Both the position numbers and the translations under genes were made by a program. The notes beneath the pieces are model-generated. The model saw nothing but the letters and a program-made list of their open reading frames with translations. It had not been told where the DNA came from and searched no databases. DNA of 64,000 nucleotides from an uncultured Bacilli bacterium. GTDB lineage: Bacteria > Bacillota_I > Bacilli_A > RF39 > UBA660. This document shows positions 1 to 7,774 of the stretch, piece after piece; within the stretch, counting starts at the first letter, position 1; the number at the start of each line of letters is the position of its first letter. The stretch lies in assembly GCA_910587745.1 (NCBI GenBank), contig CAJUNE010000001.1, forward strand, positions 62,001 to 126,000. Direction: 5' to 3'.

Positions 1-212
1 CTTTTAAGAAATTTAATATCACCAGTAGTTTTAGTATCCATATTAGTAAGGATATTAAGTAGGGTAGATTTACCACAACCACTAGGTCCTACGATTGAAA
101 TAAATTCTCCTTGAAATAAATCAAAGGTTATATCACTTATAGCATTTACTTCCTTTTTACCTGAATAATAAACTTTAGAAATATTTTTAACACTAAGAAG
201 TTTATTTTTCAT
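1..212 (-). CDS. ABC transporter ATP-binding protein, N-terminal part (runs off the window)
   Basis: The minus strand from 212 reads as the first 70 or so residues of an ABC ATPase. The Walker A motif GPSGCGKSTLL is near residue 42, after the usual N-terminal strands (LLSVKNISKVYYSG). It would energise import of a small molecule at the membrane. Its start lies 11 bases inside the end of the upstream substrate-binding protein gene, the translational coupling expected of an SsuABC/ThiXYZ-type operon (known family layout). The substrate is not identifiable. The rest of the gene, and probably the permease, lie to the left of the window. Confidence 0.9.
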   Translation of the reverse strand, partial: MKNKLLSVKNISKVYYSGKKEVNAISDITFDLFQGEFISIVGPSGCGKSTLLNILTNMDTKTTGDIKFLK

Positions 213-752
213 ATAAATTATTAATTAGTTTACTATAAGGCATACGTTTATCAATTAACTTATTATCTTCTAAAATATCTTGTAAGTTATTAAAACTTTG
301 TTCATTAATAAAAGGATCACTAAGCCAAGAATCATATTTCTTATAATTATCAACGATTACAGTTAAATCTTCCAAACTAATATCTGGAAACTCTGGTAAT
401 ATAACTTTAGCAATAGTTTTAGCATCATTATTTTTAACAAATTCTAGTCCTTTATTTATAGCATTAGTAAAATCTTTTAAAGTTTCATTATTTTTATTTA
501 AGTAACTTTTACGAGCATAAAAAGCAGTATAAGGCATTTCACCAGATAATTTACCAATTGATTCAACAATACAAGCCTTACTATTTTTTACAACACTAGT
601 AGCAGTAGGTTCAAATAAATCAACGAAGTCTCCCATACCACCAATAAATGAACCTGATAAAGAAGCAAAATCAACAGCATAATTAACGTTTATTTTACTT
701 AAATCAATATTACTATTCTTAATAGCATTTAAGAAGTTTAACGCTGGCATTC
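202..752 (-). pseudogene. C-terminal half of ABC substrate-binding protein (NMT1/SsuA type), cut by the integrated element
   Basis: The open frame of 182 codons resembles the second lobe of an NMT1/THI5/SsuA-like substrate-binding protein. The first lobe lies 14 kb away at 14702-15156 on the same strand. Joining the halves at the shared CCTCCT core gives one continuous frame reading ...VGRQGG then MPALNF..., about 334 residues, which is a normal family length. The ATG at 750 has an AGGAGG only one base upstream, so independent translation is doubtful. The gene was therefore inactivated by insertion, probably recently because both halves are otherwise open. Confidence 0.88.
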
Positions 753-780
753 CTCCTGTTCTTGTACAAAACTTATAACC
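741..780. other. Left attachment junction of the element
   Basis: Transporter sequence up to the CCTCCT core at 752-757 is followed by the 23-bp element arm GTTCTTGTACAAAACTTATA (758-777, plus ACC). The arm ends in the inverse of the 12-bp sequence that opens the right arm. The exact crossover dinucleotide within the six shared bases cannot be resolved from this sequence. Confidence 0.82.
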
Positions 781-811
781 AATTTAATTCCCCATAAAAT
801 AAGGGGTTAAT

Positions 812-853
812 AAAATCATTAGACAAGAAATAGTCTTCTTTTTTTAATGATTT
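812..853 (+). terminator. Hairpin and T run at the left end of the element
   Basis: A nested inverted repeat pairs AAAATCATT (812-820) with AATGATTTT (845-853). Inside it AGAC pairs with GTCT, followed by a run of seven or more T. In the circular form it could stop transcription coming through the attachment site from the recombinase gene. Another small hairpin, CCCC/GGGG, lies at about 790-806. Confidence 0.5.
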
Positions 854-912
854 TATCTCCGTGGGTAAAAACACTCGTATTATATTAGTAGAAGATAAGG
901 AGTGTTGATTTT

Positions 913-957
913 ATGACTATATTTAAGTTGAATTTCAATGAAATTATTCCACCGTGA
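913..957 (+). CDS. Possible 14-residue leader peptide MTIFKLNFNEIIPP
   Basis: An ATG preceded by AAGGAG at a workable distance opens a 14-codon frame that ends Pro-Pro-stop. It sits 160 bases before the Rep gene with no other gene between. Pro-Pro before a stop codon is a known slow or stalling context for ribosomes, so a regulatory leader peptide is possible. Nothing beyond the ribosome site and position supports expression. Confidence 0.35.
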   Translation: MTIFKLNFNEIIPP

Positions 958-1060
958 TATCTATATTATTATTTATTAAGAATATATAATAGGAGAAAAA
1001 TATATCCCCTTTTATATATTAAGTTAAGTCATAGTAGTTATAGATTAAAAGGAGAAGAAT

Positions 1061-1132
1061 TTGAAAGATTTAACTATTTATGTTAATAACGATTTAATTA
1101 TAGCCAATAAAGGTTATAATTATGAAGACTGA
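1061..1132 (+). CDS. Small 23-residue ORF overlapping the Rep start
   Basis: A TTG codon with AAAGGAG six bases upstream opens the frame MKDLTIYVNNDLIIANKG followed by YNYED and stop. It overlaps the first 11 bases of rep, the usual sign of translational coupling. It may serve only to feed ribosomes to rep. I do not recognise the peptide. Confidence 0.4.
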   Translation: MKDLTIYVNNDLIIANKGYNYED

Positions 1133-2114
1133 AGTTAAAAAATTAAGAGATTATGATATCGATTTAGAAGATGAAGTAACATTAATAACTTATAATTGTC
1201 ATCATCACGAGATACTATATGTTAAGAATAAGAATAGTAAACCTAGAATTAAGTTATTACCTAATCATATGTATCAGGATCTTACTACTGGAGAAATAAA
1301 ACCTTGTAAGAAACAAATTAGTAATAGGTCTGAGGGAAAGATTTCATTAAGGAAAACCTTTAAAAGTATAAGAGAAGCCATTAATGTTAATTGTGAAGAT
1401 GTTAGAAAATGTAAAATGGTGACATTAACTTATGATGAAGTTATGAGAGATACAAAGAAATTTGATAGTGATATCAATAAATTTGTTAAGAAGTTTAATT
1501 ATAGGTATGGAAAGTCAGAGAATATAAAGGTATGTGAGGCTCAATCAAGTGGTTCTCTACACGCTCATATTATCTTTATATGGGAAGATATCGCTCCATA
1601 TATTGATTATAAAGATTTAATAAAAGTATGGGGTAAGGGTTATGTAAAAGTAACTCCTCTATATGGAAATGTCGATGATTTAGGAGCATATTTTACTGCT
1701 TGTCTAAGTGATTTACCTATTGAAGAATGTAATATGACGTATGAAGAAGTAAGAGAAAAGAACTTGTTAATAAAAGAAGTATATGTAGATGTTAAAACTG
1801 GAGAACAATTAAAATGTCCTAAGTATTTTATAAAAGGTGGTAGATTACAATTTTATCCCCCTAACTTTAGAATATTTAGACCTTCAAGAGGTTTAAAGAA
1901 ACCACTTAAGGAAAAAATGGAGAATAAAGAAGCATTGGAAAAGGTTGATTCGAATGAACCAACCTACGAGTCTTATCTCCAAGTATTAGATGAAAACGGT
2001 AATGAATTGAATGTAATTGTTCGAAAATGTTATAATTCGATGAGATTTCCAAGAGAAGATGATAAAGAACCAGAACTAGTTTTCAATATACTAGATGATT
2101 TATCTTCTTCATAA
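1122..2114 (+). CDS. HUH-type replication initiator (Rep)
   Basis: A 330-residue protein with the motifs of rolling-circle Rep proteins in order: a hydrophobic strand KMVTLTYDE (motif 1, around residue 105), the metal-binding LHAHIIF (HUH motif, around residue 147), and GAYFTAC (around residue 190), whose tyrosine is the candidate nicking residue. In this family the protein nicks one strand at an origin and stays linked through the tyrosine. The lysine often found after the catalytic tyrosine is not obvious. The C-terminal third is charged and not recognised. It lies at the left of the element behind two small ORFs, and with the Pif1-like helicase at 9964 suggests the excised circle can replicate. 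A relaxase-like role is less likely but not excluded. Confidence 0.75.
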   Translation: MKTEVKKLRDYDIDLEDEVTLITYNCHHHEILYVKNKNSKPRIKLLPNHMYQDLTTGEIKPCKKQISNRSEGKISLRKTFKSIREAINVNCEDVRKCKMVTLTYDEVMRDTKKFDSDINKFVKKFNYRYGKSENIKVCEAQSSGSLHAHIIFIWEDIAPYIDYKDLIKVWGKGYVKVTPLYGNVDDLGAYFTACLSDLPIEECNMTYEEVREKNLLIKEVYVDVKTGEQLKCPKYFIKGGRLQFYPPNFRIFRPSRGLKKPLKEKMENKEALEKVDSNEPTYESYLQVLDENGNELNVIVRKCYNSMRFPREDDKEPELVFNILDDLSSS

Positions 2115-2138
2115 TAATATATACGAACCGTAGATATT

Positions 2139-2170
2139 AAGAGTGTAATAGTAAAATATTATGCTCTTTT
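2139..2170 (+). terminator. Terminator after rep
   Basis: AAGAGTGTAAT pairs with ATTATGCTCTT, using two G-U wobbles, and is followed by TTATTT. It lies 25 bases after the rep stop codon. Confidence 0.6.
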
Positions 2171-2398
2171 ATTTATGATTAAATTGTATCATCGTGAATT
2201 ACTATGTTTATTTAAGTTTTAACACGATATAAATATCAAACTAGTGTAATTGATGTAGAAAGTATCAAATTCGTTAATTTGATGTGTTTAACGAAGTATT
2301 TTAAAAATTTATGATTTTCATATCTAACAAAAAAGATATTTGGTTGTTTTGTGTCAAATATTTATATAGTATAATGTTTTTATTTAGGAGTGGTAGAA

Positions 2399-2962
2399 AT
2401 GGAAATATATTTAATTGAGAAAGATTTTAATAAGTTTAAGTATTTACAACTATACTTTAAAGATGAGAATGTTATATTAGTAAATGAAAGTTTTGAGAAG
2501 TTTATAAAAAATACAAGGGTTCAATGTGTAGTTTCCCCGGCTAATTCATTTGGTTTAATGGATGGTGGATATGATTTAGCATTGACTAAGTGGTATGGTA
2601 AAGAGTTACAAGAAAGAGTTCAAAAATATATAATTGAAAATTATTATGGAGAACAGCCAGTCGGTTCTAGTTTCATTATAGAAACTAGAAAAGATAATCA
2701 GTATTTAATTCATACACCAACTATGAGAACACCTGAAAAGATAGTAGATACAAGAGTTATATATCAGTGTATGAGAACTACATTAATGGTAGCAAAAGAA
2801 AATGATATAAAAAGTGTTTTGATACCTATGTTTGGTGGTCTAACTGGTTGTGTAAGACCTCAAGTAGTCGCAGAAATGATGTGTCTAGGATATCGCCAAA
2901 TAATGGGAAATCATAAAGAAATAAGTTGGGATATAATAGAAGAATTGAAATTAAAAGAATAG
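2399..2962 (+). CDS. Macro-domain protein
   Basis: About 187 residues forming a single macro-type domain. The ligand loop SPANSFGLMDGGYD (around residue 50) and the second glycine loop PMFGGLTGC (around residue 145) match the ADP-ribose-binding loops of the family. Such proteins bind ADP-ribose or remove it from targets; some versions sit in phages and mobile elements. The ATG at 2399 is chosen because AGGAG lies eight bases upstream; the GTG at 2390 overlaps that site. The 5' region has a TATAAT at 2370-2375. It is monocistronic, closed by a hairpin at 2996. Its target is unknown; a link to the ADP-ribosyltransferase gene at 15278, outside the element, is only conjecture. Confidence 0.72.
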   Translation: MEIYLIEKDFNKFKYLQLYFKDENVILVNESFEKFIKNTRVQCVVSPANSFGLMDGGYDLALTKWYGKELQERVQKYIIENYYGEQPVGSSFIIETRKDNQYLIHTPTMRTPEKIVDTRVIYQCMRTTLMVAKENDIKSVLIPMFGGLTGCVRPQVVAEMMCLGYRQIMGNHKEISWDIIEELKLKE

Positions 2963-2995
2963 TATCGTTTAACGAAGTGTTTTAAATTGTTATTA

Positions 2996-3031
2996 TTCTT
3001 ACACATTTGAAAAATGTGTAAGAACGTTTTT
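2996..3031 (+). terminator. Strong hairpin after the macro-domain gene
   Basis: A perfect 13-bp inverted repeat, TTCTTACACATTT (2996-3008) and AAATGTGTAAGAA (3012-3024), has a 3-base loop and is followed by CGTTTTT. A third copy of AAATGTGTAAG follows at about 3033. Confidence 0.65.
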
Positions 3032-3099
3032 CAAATGTGTAAGTGATAATTAAAAGATTTTTATATATTAATATGAAAGATGTATTACTAGGGAGTCAA

Positions 3100-3537
3100 A
3101 TGGAAGATAAAATTAGAAAGTTAGAACAAGAAAGAGATTATATACTATCTACTACGGAAGATAAAAGATTAAGTAAGAATAGCACTACTCATTCTAGAAT
3201 TAAATGTTTTTATAATAGAAGAATTAGTATGTTAAAGAAATACGGTGTTGAATATGCTCTACAATTAAAACAAGTAAGAGATAAGATAAACGAAACTAAT
3301 CAAAAGAAGTATGGGTCTAATTCAATTCTAGGTAATAAGGAATTCCGTGAGAAATATGATATTAATACCAACTTTCAAAAACTAGAAGTAAGAAGAAAGA
3401 CAAAACAGACTAGTATTATGAGGTATCGAGTATCACATCCTCAAAAGAGTCCTATTATTAAAATGAAGATAAGGAAAACTAATTTACTACGATATGGGAC
3501 ACCTAATGGTAAAGGTAAAAGGAAATGTTATGAATAA
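3100..3537 (+). CDS. Basic protein with repeated YG modules
   Basis: About 145 residues, strongly basic, built from repeats in which a KYG or RYG is followed by a polar stretch and a K-rich helix: LKKYGVEYALQ, QKKYGSNS, IMRYRVSHPQK, LLRYGTPNGKGK. Such modules accompany homing-endonuclease-like proteins of phages, where they are thought to bind DNA. No nuclease motif is visible here, so this may be a DNA-binding remnant or a stand-alone module. Possible starts are GTG 3043, ATG 3073 and ATG 3100; the last has AGGGAG just upstream. The end overlaps the next gene by 8 bases. Confidence 0.55.
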   Translation: MEDKIRKLEQERDYILSTTEDKRLSKNSTTHSRIKCFYNRRISMLKKYGVEYALQLKQVRDKINETNQKKYGSNSILGNKEFREKYDINTNFQKLEVRRKTKQTSIMRYRVSHPQKSPIIKMKIRKTNLLRYGTPNGKGKRKCYE

Positions 3538-3928
3538 TAAGTTATTTGAGATGTTAGACAAATTAGATAGTTTTGTTACAACTGAAGAAATTGGTATAGA
3601 TTTTATAGAAGTTTATAATAGTAAAAATGAACTACAAATTGATATATTTTCAGTTCCAAACAATTCATTTAAGTTATTTTCAGTTCCTGATATTGTTGTT
3701 GGTTATTTATATTTTGATAAAGATAAAAATTGTGTTTGGAGTTATCGTGATGAAGAATTTGGAAATGATAATAGAAAGAATAAGATTAACAAAATATCCG
3801 TACAATATGAAAATGGAGATTTCATAGATGTACGAGTTAATTGGAATTCGTTATTTTATGAGTTAGATAGTGGAAATAGTATCCTATTATTTATGGGAGA
3901 AAAAATTATAGATGATAAAAGGAATTGA
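3530..3928 (+). CDS. Hypothetical protein, element cargo
   Basis: About 132 residues, acidic and soluble, with alternating strands (DIFSVPNNSFKLFSVPDIVV, then KISVQYENGDFIDVRV). I recognise no family. The ATG at 3530 follows AAAAGGA and lies within the end of the previous gene, and the next gene starts two bases after its stop. Genes 3100-4452 are thus one translationally linked unit. Confidence 0.6.
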   Translation: MNNKLFEMLDKLDSFVTTEEIGIDFIEVYNSKNELQIDIFSVPNNSFKLFSVPDIVVGYLYFDKDKNCVWSYRDEEFGNDNRKNKINKISVQYENGDFIDVRVNWNSLFYELDSGNSILLFMGEKIIDDKRN

Positions 3929-3930
3929 TT

Positions 3931-4452
3931 ATGTTATTGTATAACGGAAGTAAGTTTGTAAAAGGAAATGTGTTTGAGGATCCTAGAGGTAATAAATTCA
4001 CATTTTATAAAAATACTAAAAATGGTAAGTTATTTACAATGGAAAATGGTGTTAGAGTTGGTTTAACAGAGGGTCAAGTAAATAAATTGAAATTATTAAA
4101 TGAAGATACTATTACAAAGAAAATTGAAGCACCTAAAATAATTGGAATAGATATTAAATTTGATTTTTGTGAAGAAAAATTTCGTATATTAGAGAATTCC
4201 TTAAAGAGTTTTAATGTCTATATAGATAGTGATAATCAAAATCACTTTATTGGATATGTTTGTTTTGATATGAAGAATGTTACATTAGGTAGTTTTACTT
4301 TAGAATTCCTAAAAGAGTATCAAAAAAGTGGTTTAGTTGATGTAATGTTTGAAGATATGACTGGAGAACAATATAAAACAGTATGGATTTATGGAATTCA
4401 AAATATACAAGATGATATTTATCTATTCTTGTTTGAAAGTAAAAAAGAATAG
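3931..4452 (+). CDS. Hypothetical protein, element cargo
   Basis: A 173-residue soluble protein. The N-terminal 50 residues form a small beta-rich unit (GNVFEDPRGNKFTFYKN), and the C-terminal part is an alternating strand and helix region. No recognised motif. ATG 3931 is preferred over the TTG at 3925 because AAAGGA is about seven bases upstream. Last gene of the 3100-4452 unit. Confidence 0.6.
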   Translation: MLLYNGSKFVKGNVFEDPRGNKFTFYKNTKNGKLFTMENGVRVGLTEGQVNKLKLLNEDTITKKIEAPKIIGIDIKFDFCEEKFRILENSLKSFNVYIDSDNQNHFIGYVCFDMKNVTLGSFTLEFLKEYQKSGLVDVMFEDMTGEQYKTVWIYGIQNIQDDIYLFLFESKKE

Positions 4453-4513
4453 TCTTTGTATGTTGTTATTCTCTTGTTTCTAGTAGATAATTACACTAGG
4501 TGGTGTTTTATAT

Positions 4514-4810
4514 ATGAGAAAAGATTTAAGAAAAAAATATGATGATTATTATAAAGAATATGACTTGTATATAAGAGATATAATGGTTAAAACATATGCT
4601 AGACAACTTTCTAAATACTATGATTATGGGTTATTGATTAATCGAGATACTAGTTTAAATCAATATGTGAATTCAATAGGAGATTTATTTAATGTAACCT
4701 ATTTATTTTCTGAATTGAGAAACGAGGTAGAACAACTATTAAGAGAGAAATATCATTTAGTTATCGTAAATGATGAACCTTTACAAATTGAAACAATTAA
4801 AAATGACTAG
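4514..4810 (+). CDS. Small hypothetical protein
   Basis: 98 residues, mostly helical and rich in Lys and Tyr (YDDYYKEYDLYIRD). It has a weak ribosome site (AGGTGGTG) and ends inside a two-way terminator shared with the converging repressor gene. Family not recognised. Confidence 0.5.
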   Translation: MRKDLRKKYDDYYKEYDLYIRDIMVKTYARQLSKYYDYGLLINRDTSLNQYVNSIGDLFNVTYLFSELRNEVEQLLREKYHLVIVNDEPLQIETIKND

Positions 4811-4838
4811 TTCATGAACTGAATTTAGTCATTTTTGT
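4799..4838. terminator. Two-way terminator between converging genes
   Basis: AAAAATGACTA pairs with TTAGTCATTTTT with A or T runs on both sides, so it can work for the gene ending at 4810 (plus) and the one ending at 4829 (minus). Confidence 0.65.
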
Positions 4839-5077
4839 TTTTTGATTAAATCATCAAGTTTAACTCCTAGAGCAACTGATATTTTATAAAATGTGTCAAC
4901 ACTAAAATTATATGCTGTTTTTTCACTCTCTATTTGTCTTATAAAGTCGTGTGATAAGTCTACCATTTCCGATAATTCCATAGCAGTAATACCTTTTAAT
5001 TTTCTATATTTCTTAATGTTTTTACGAATTGTATTATAGATGTCGGTATCAAATTTTAACGTTTCTTTCCTCTTCAT
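4829..5077 (-). CDS. XRE-family (Cro/CI-type) transcriptional regulator
   Basis: An 82-residue protein that is almost entirely one helix-turn-helix domain: RKLKGITAMELSEMVDLSHDFIRQIES is the recognition unit, followed by FYKISVALGVKLDDLI typical of HTH_3. The methionine at 5077 is chosen because upstream codons give an unrelated tail. It is divergent from the leader RNA and the RsgI-like gene, with an inverted repeat between them, so it probably represses itself and that promoter. Typical of control switches on mobile elements. Confidence 0.8.
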   Translation of the reverse strand: MKRKETLKFDTDIYNTIRKNIKKYRKLKGITAMELSEMVDLSHDFIRQIESEKTAYNFSVDTFYKISVALGVKLDDLIKKQK

Positions 5078-5130
5078 AATAACTTCATATCTCCTAAATA
5101 TAATTGTAGAGTAATACCTCACAAAAATAT

Positions 5131-5187
5131 GTTAGGTAACTTCTAACATTATTGTTGACAAATATTGTAGAAATATGATATTATAAT
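5131..5187 (+). promoter_or_regulatory. Divergent control region: inverted repeat and promoter elements
   Basis: GTTAG (5131-5135) and CTAAC (5143-5147) form an inverted repeat, a candidate operator for the XRE regulator. It is followed by TTGACA (5155-5160) and TATAAT (5182-5187). The 21-base spacing is long, so the true -10 may instead be the overlapping GATATT. The structured leader starts straight after. Confidence 0.5.
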
Positions 5188-5190
5188 GAT

Positions 5191-5304
5191 GTCGGTAAGA
5201 AGTACTTAATTCCGACAAAACGTAGTACTGTTGGTTTGAAGTAATAGAAGTCAACAGATGAAGTTTTTCGGAACACTAAGTAGTTTTTAAAGTGTTCCTT
5301 TTTT
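5191..5304 (+). ncRNA. Structured leader RNA ending in a terminator (candidate attenuator or small RNA)
   Basis: Three hairpins lie in 114 bases: GTCGG (5191)/CCGAC (5212), CTGTTG (5228)/CAACAG (5252), and a terminator GGAACACT (5270)/AGTGTTCC (5291) followed by six T. The segment TTCCGA (5210-5215) also complements TCGGAA (5268-5273), which overlaps the terminator's left arm. Pairing there would break both hairpin 1 and the terminator, the logic of an attenuator. It matches no class I can name. The RsgI-like gene starts 40 bases further on. Confidence 0.55.
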
Positions 5305-5344
5305 GTTGTTTAAGGAATACTATGTAGAAAGAGAGAGTGTTTAT

Positions 5345-6307
5345 ATGAGTAAGAAAGAAACAAATTCAACCGAAAAAAAGAAAGGAAAATTAAAGAAAAT
5401 TCTATTGATTATTTTATTAATAATTGTAGTTCCTATTATTGTGTTCTTTGGTTATAGGTTCATTAGTACTAAAATTAGTAAATCTAATTCAGAAAAATTT
5501 AATAATAATTTGAATGAACTCGCTAAGGAACGAATTGATTATGTATTTATCGAGATTAACCCATCACTTGTATTAACTGTTAAAGATAATAAAGTAGAAG
5601 ATATAAGTTGTTTAAATGATGACTGTATGACTATGTATAATGAATTAAATGTCAAAGGAAAAAATATTAATGATAGTATTGATACTATTTATAATAAGTC
5701 TAAAGAAAAAGGTTTTGATGTTTCAAATGGAGTTAAGATTAAAACTTCTAATAATGTAAATATTGAAGTTAAGGACCATATTATTATCGAACATATAGAT
5801 AGTATTAAAGAACAAGAATTGTTAAAAGAAGTAAAGAACAATGAAGATATTAAAAATGTAAGTAATGATAATTATTACACTAATTTATGGGAAGAATTAA
5901 AGAAAGACAAAGATTATGATAATTTTTATACTTGTAAAATGGTGGATAAAGAACTTAAATGTTATTTCGCAGAGAAGTTTTTAACTATGTCAAACGAAAA
6001 TAACGGTAATGGTTTAAATCCTAGGGATTTATCAAGAGTTTTAGATAAGTTTGGAATTAAGTACGAAAGTTGGAACTGGGGAGTAGATTTTGGAGATCAT
6101 CCATATGGTTTATATATAAATGGTAAACTTTATTATATGGTTAACGATAGTTTAGAATATTACGGAGATATACCTGATTGTGAGAGTGAAAAATCTGGTA
6201 TGCCAACAGGTTATGTTTCTTGTGCTATGGCATATGGAAACCCTGAAAATATAATACAATATCCAAAAAGTAAATTAAATCTATTAACTTCACAATTTGA
6301 TAGTTAG
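5345..6307 (+). CDS. RsgI-like single-pass membrane protein
   Basis: 320 residues: a Lys-rich cytoplasmic tail of about 20 residues, one membrane helix (LLIILLIIVVPIIVFFGY, around residues 20-38), then an outside domain. The stretch VFIEINPSLVLTVKDNKV followed by a conserved Asn and a later helix INDSIDTIYNKSKEKGF matches the conserved region of RsgI-family anti-sigma factors (known pattern: V-DINPS-E, then N-D and an AL-helix). The C-terminal 150 residues are unknown and contain several Cys. No SigI-type sigma factor is encoded nearby and the cytoplasmic tail is too short for a standard RsgI N-domain. A sensor or surface role is therefore likelier than sigma control. The ATG at 5345 is preferred over a TTG at 5303 that overlaps the terminator. 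Confidence 0.55.
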   Translation: MSKKETNSTEKKKGKLKKILLIILLIIVVPIIVFFGYRFISTKISKSNSEKFNNNLNELAKERIDYVFIEINPSLVLTVKDNKVEDISCLNDDCMTMYNELNVKGKNINDSIDTIYNKSKEKGFDVSNGVKIKTSNNVNIEVKDHIIIEHIDSIKEQELLKEVKNNEDIKNVSNDNYYTNLWEELKKDKDYDNFYTCKMVDKELKCYFAEKFLTMSNENNGNGLNPRDLSRVLDKFGIKYESWNWGVDFGDHPYGLYINGKLYYMVNDSLEYYGDIPDCESEKSGMPTGYVSCAMAYGNPENIIQYPKSKLNLLTSQFDS

Positions 6308-6318
6308 GAGTGGTCTAT

Positions 6319-7698
6319 GTGGCATTAATTAAATGTAGTGAGTGTGGAAAAGAAATGAGTGACCATGCTAAAATATGTCCTAATTGTGGTTGTATTATTG
6401 ATTCTATCAAAAATACCAATAATGCTAGTAAAAAAAGAAACTCTTTTTTAAAAAACAAAAAAGTATGGATAGTTTTAAGTGTAATAATAATAATTATGGG
6501 AATAGTTATTATTAGTTTTTTTAACCTATCTGATAGTAATATCATAAGGGAATTGAATATTGAAGAAGGTTGCTATGCGAGAGAAGATGATAAAGAGAAT
6601 CTGATTTGTTTTACTAAGGGTGTGAAATTTCATAATGTTTTATATAAATATGACACTTACTGGAATGATAAATATGCAAATATACCACCAAAGGATGATC
6701 CATCATATGGTACAACAGAGTTTTCGTTTAATTATGATAAAAAAACTATTACTACTAATGTTAAAAGTAAAGGCCCCACTGGCACGGCTAGGCTGGAAAG
6801 AAAATGTTCAGTTGTTAATTCAACAACAATTGAGTGTTATGAAAATCAATATGAAAATCATGGAGATGGAGAAAAAATTGTTGAAGATTTAGCAGTAAAA
6901 CGTATATATATTAAAGTTAATAAGGATTTTAATGAAGAAATTATTAATGAATTTCCTATATTTGAACGGATAAAACCCTTTAAAATTAATTTTGATGGTG
7001 AAGAAATAACTTGTAATTTAACTTGGAAATATTCTCAAATAAGGATTTCTGGACCAGTGGCCATAAAAGACTGTTTAGAGAATAAATATAATACCAACTA
7101 TACTGTTAGTAATGTCAGTGAAGATGATAATAGATGGTTAATATTTTCATCAGAACAAAGCGAAGCTGCTGAAAAGATATTTCCTAAAGTATATGGAACT
7201 ATGGGTTTAACAACTAATCCCGATGCTATAAAATATATTAAAGCAAATTATAGTTATTATGTCAAAGTAGATGATAGAGAATTTCGTGCTTTTGAGGATT
7301 TTCCAATTGATCCATATAATCAAGATGAGTTAATGACAGTTAGTATTACTACAACAAAAGAAGATAAAAATAAGGAATATGGATTGTATGAATTACAAAA
7401 AAAGTATATAGACACTACTATAAATTACTGGGGAAGTTCATATGAGTTTACAGGTTCAAAAAATGGTGTTTTTGCTACATTAATTAATGGTAAACTAGCT
7501 GAAATACAAAATAATCCAGTAGGTTTTACTTATGAACATTTTGGAAATACTATAAGTATAGATGGTGGAGATGTTATTTGTAAGCTATATAGTGATTCAA
7601 GAATGGAGTGTAAAGCAAAAAATTCCTCTTCTATTAGTTATTATGTTGCTAAAAATGATCCTTTGTATAGTAAAGAAAATTATAGACATGCAGATTAG
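6319..7698 (+). CDS. Zinc-ribbon single-pass membrane protein
   Basis: About 459 residues. It starts with a zinc ribbon, CSECGKEM...CPNCGCII (residues 5-30), then a membrane helix (VWIVLSVIIIIMGIVIISFF, around residues 52-71) and a 390-residue outside region rich in aromatic and charged residues with scattered Cys. GTG 6319 is chosen because AGGAG lies eight bases before it. It follows the RsgI-like gene by 11 bases, so the two are co-expressed and share a one-helix layout. Function unknown; zinc-ribbon plus helix architectures are common in Firmicute surface proteins. Confidence 0.65.
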   Translation: MALIKCSECGKEMSDHAKICPNCGCIIDSIKNTNNASKKRNSFLKNKKVWIVLSVIIIIMGIVIISFFNLSDSNIIRELNIEEGCYAREDDKENLICFTKGVKFHNVLYKYDTYWNDKYANIPPKDDPSYGTTEFSFNYDKKTITTNVKSKGPTGTARLERKCSVVNSTTIECYENQYENHGDGEKIVEDLAVKRIYIKVNKDFNEEIINEFPIFERIKPFKINFDGEEITCNLTWKYSQIRISGPVAIKDCLENKYNTNYTVSNVSEDDNRWLIFSSEQSEAAEKIFPKVYGTMGLTTNPDAIKYIKANYSYYVKVDDREFRAFEDFPIDPYNQDELMTVSITTTKEDKNKEYGLYELQKKYIDTTINYWGSSYEFTGSKNGVFATLINGKLAEIQNNPVGFTYEHFGNTISIDGGDVICKLYSDSRMECKAKNSSSISYYVAKNDPLYSKENYRHAD

Positions 7699-7745
7699 AT
7701 TCATTTCAAAGTGAGTATGATATCAATTAATTGTAGGTACGAGAA

Positions 7746-7774
7746 AAGACAGTTTAGTTGCTGTCTTCTTTTTT
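7746..7774 (+). terminator. Terminator after the zinc-ribbon gene
   Basis: AAGACAG (7746-7752) pairs with CTGTCTT (7761-7767), followed by a T run. It overlaps the 3' end of the converging gene 7754-8938. Confidence 0.65.
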
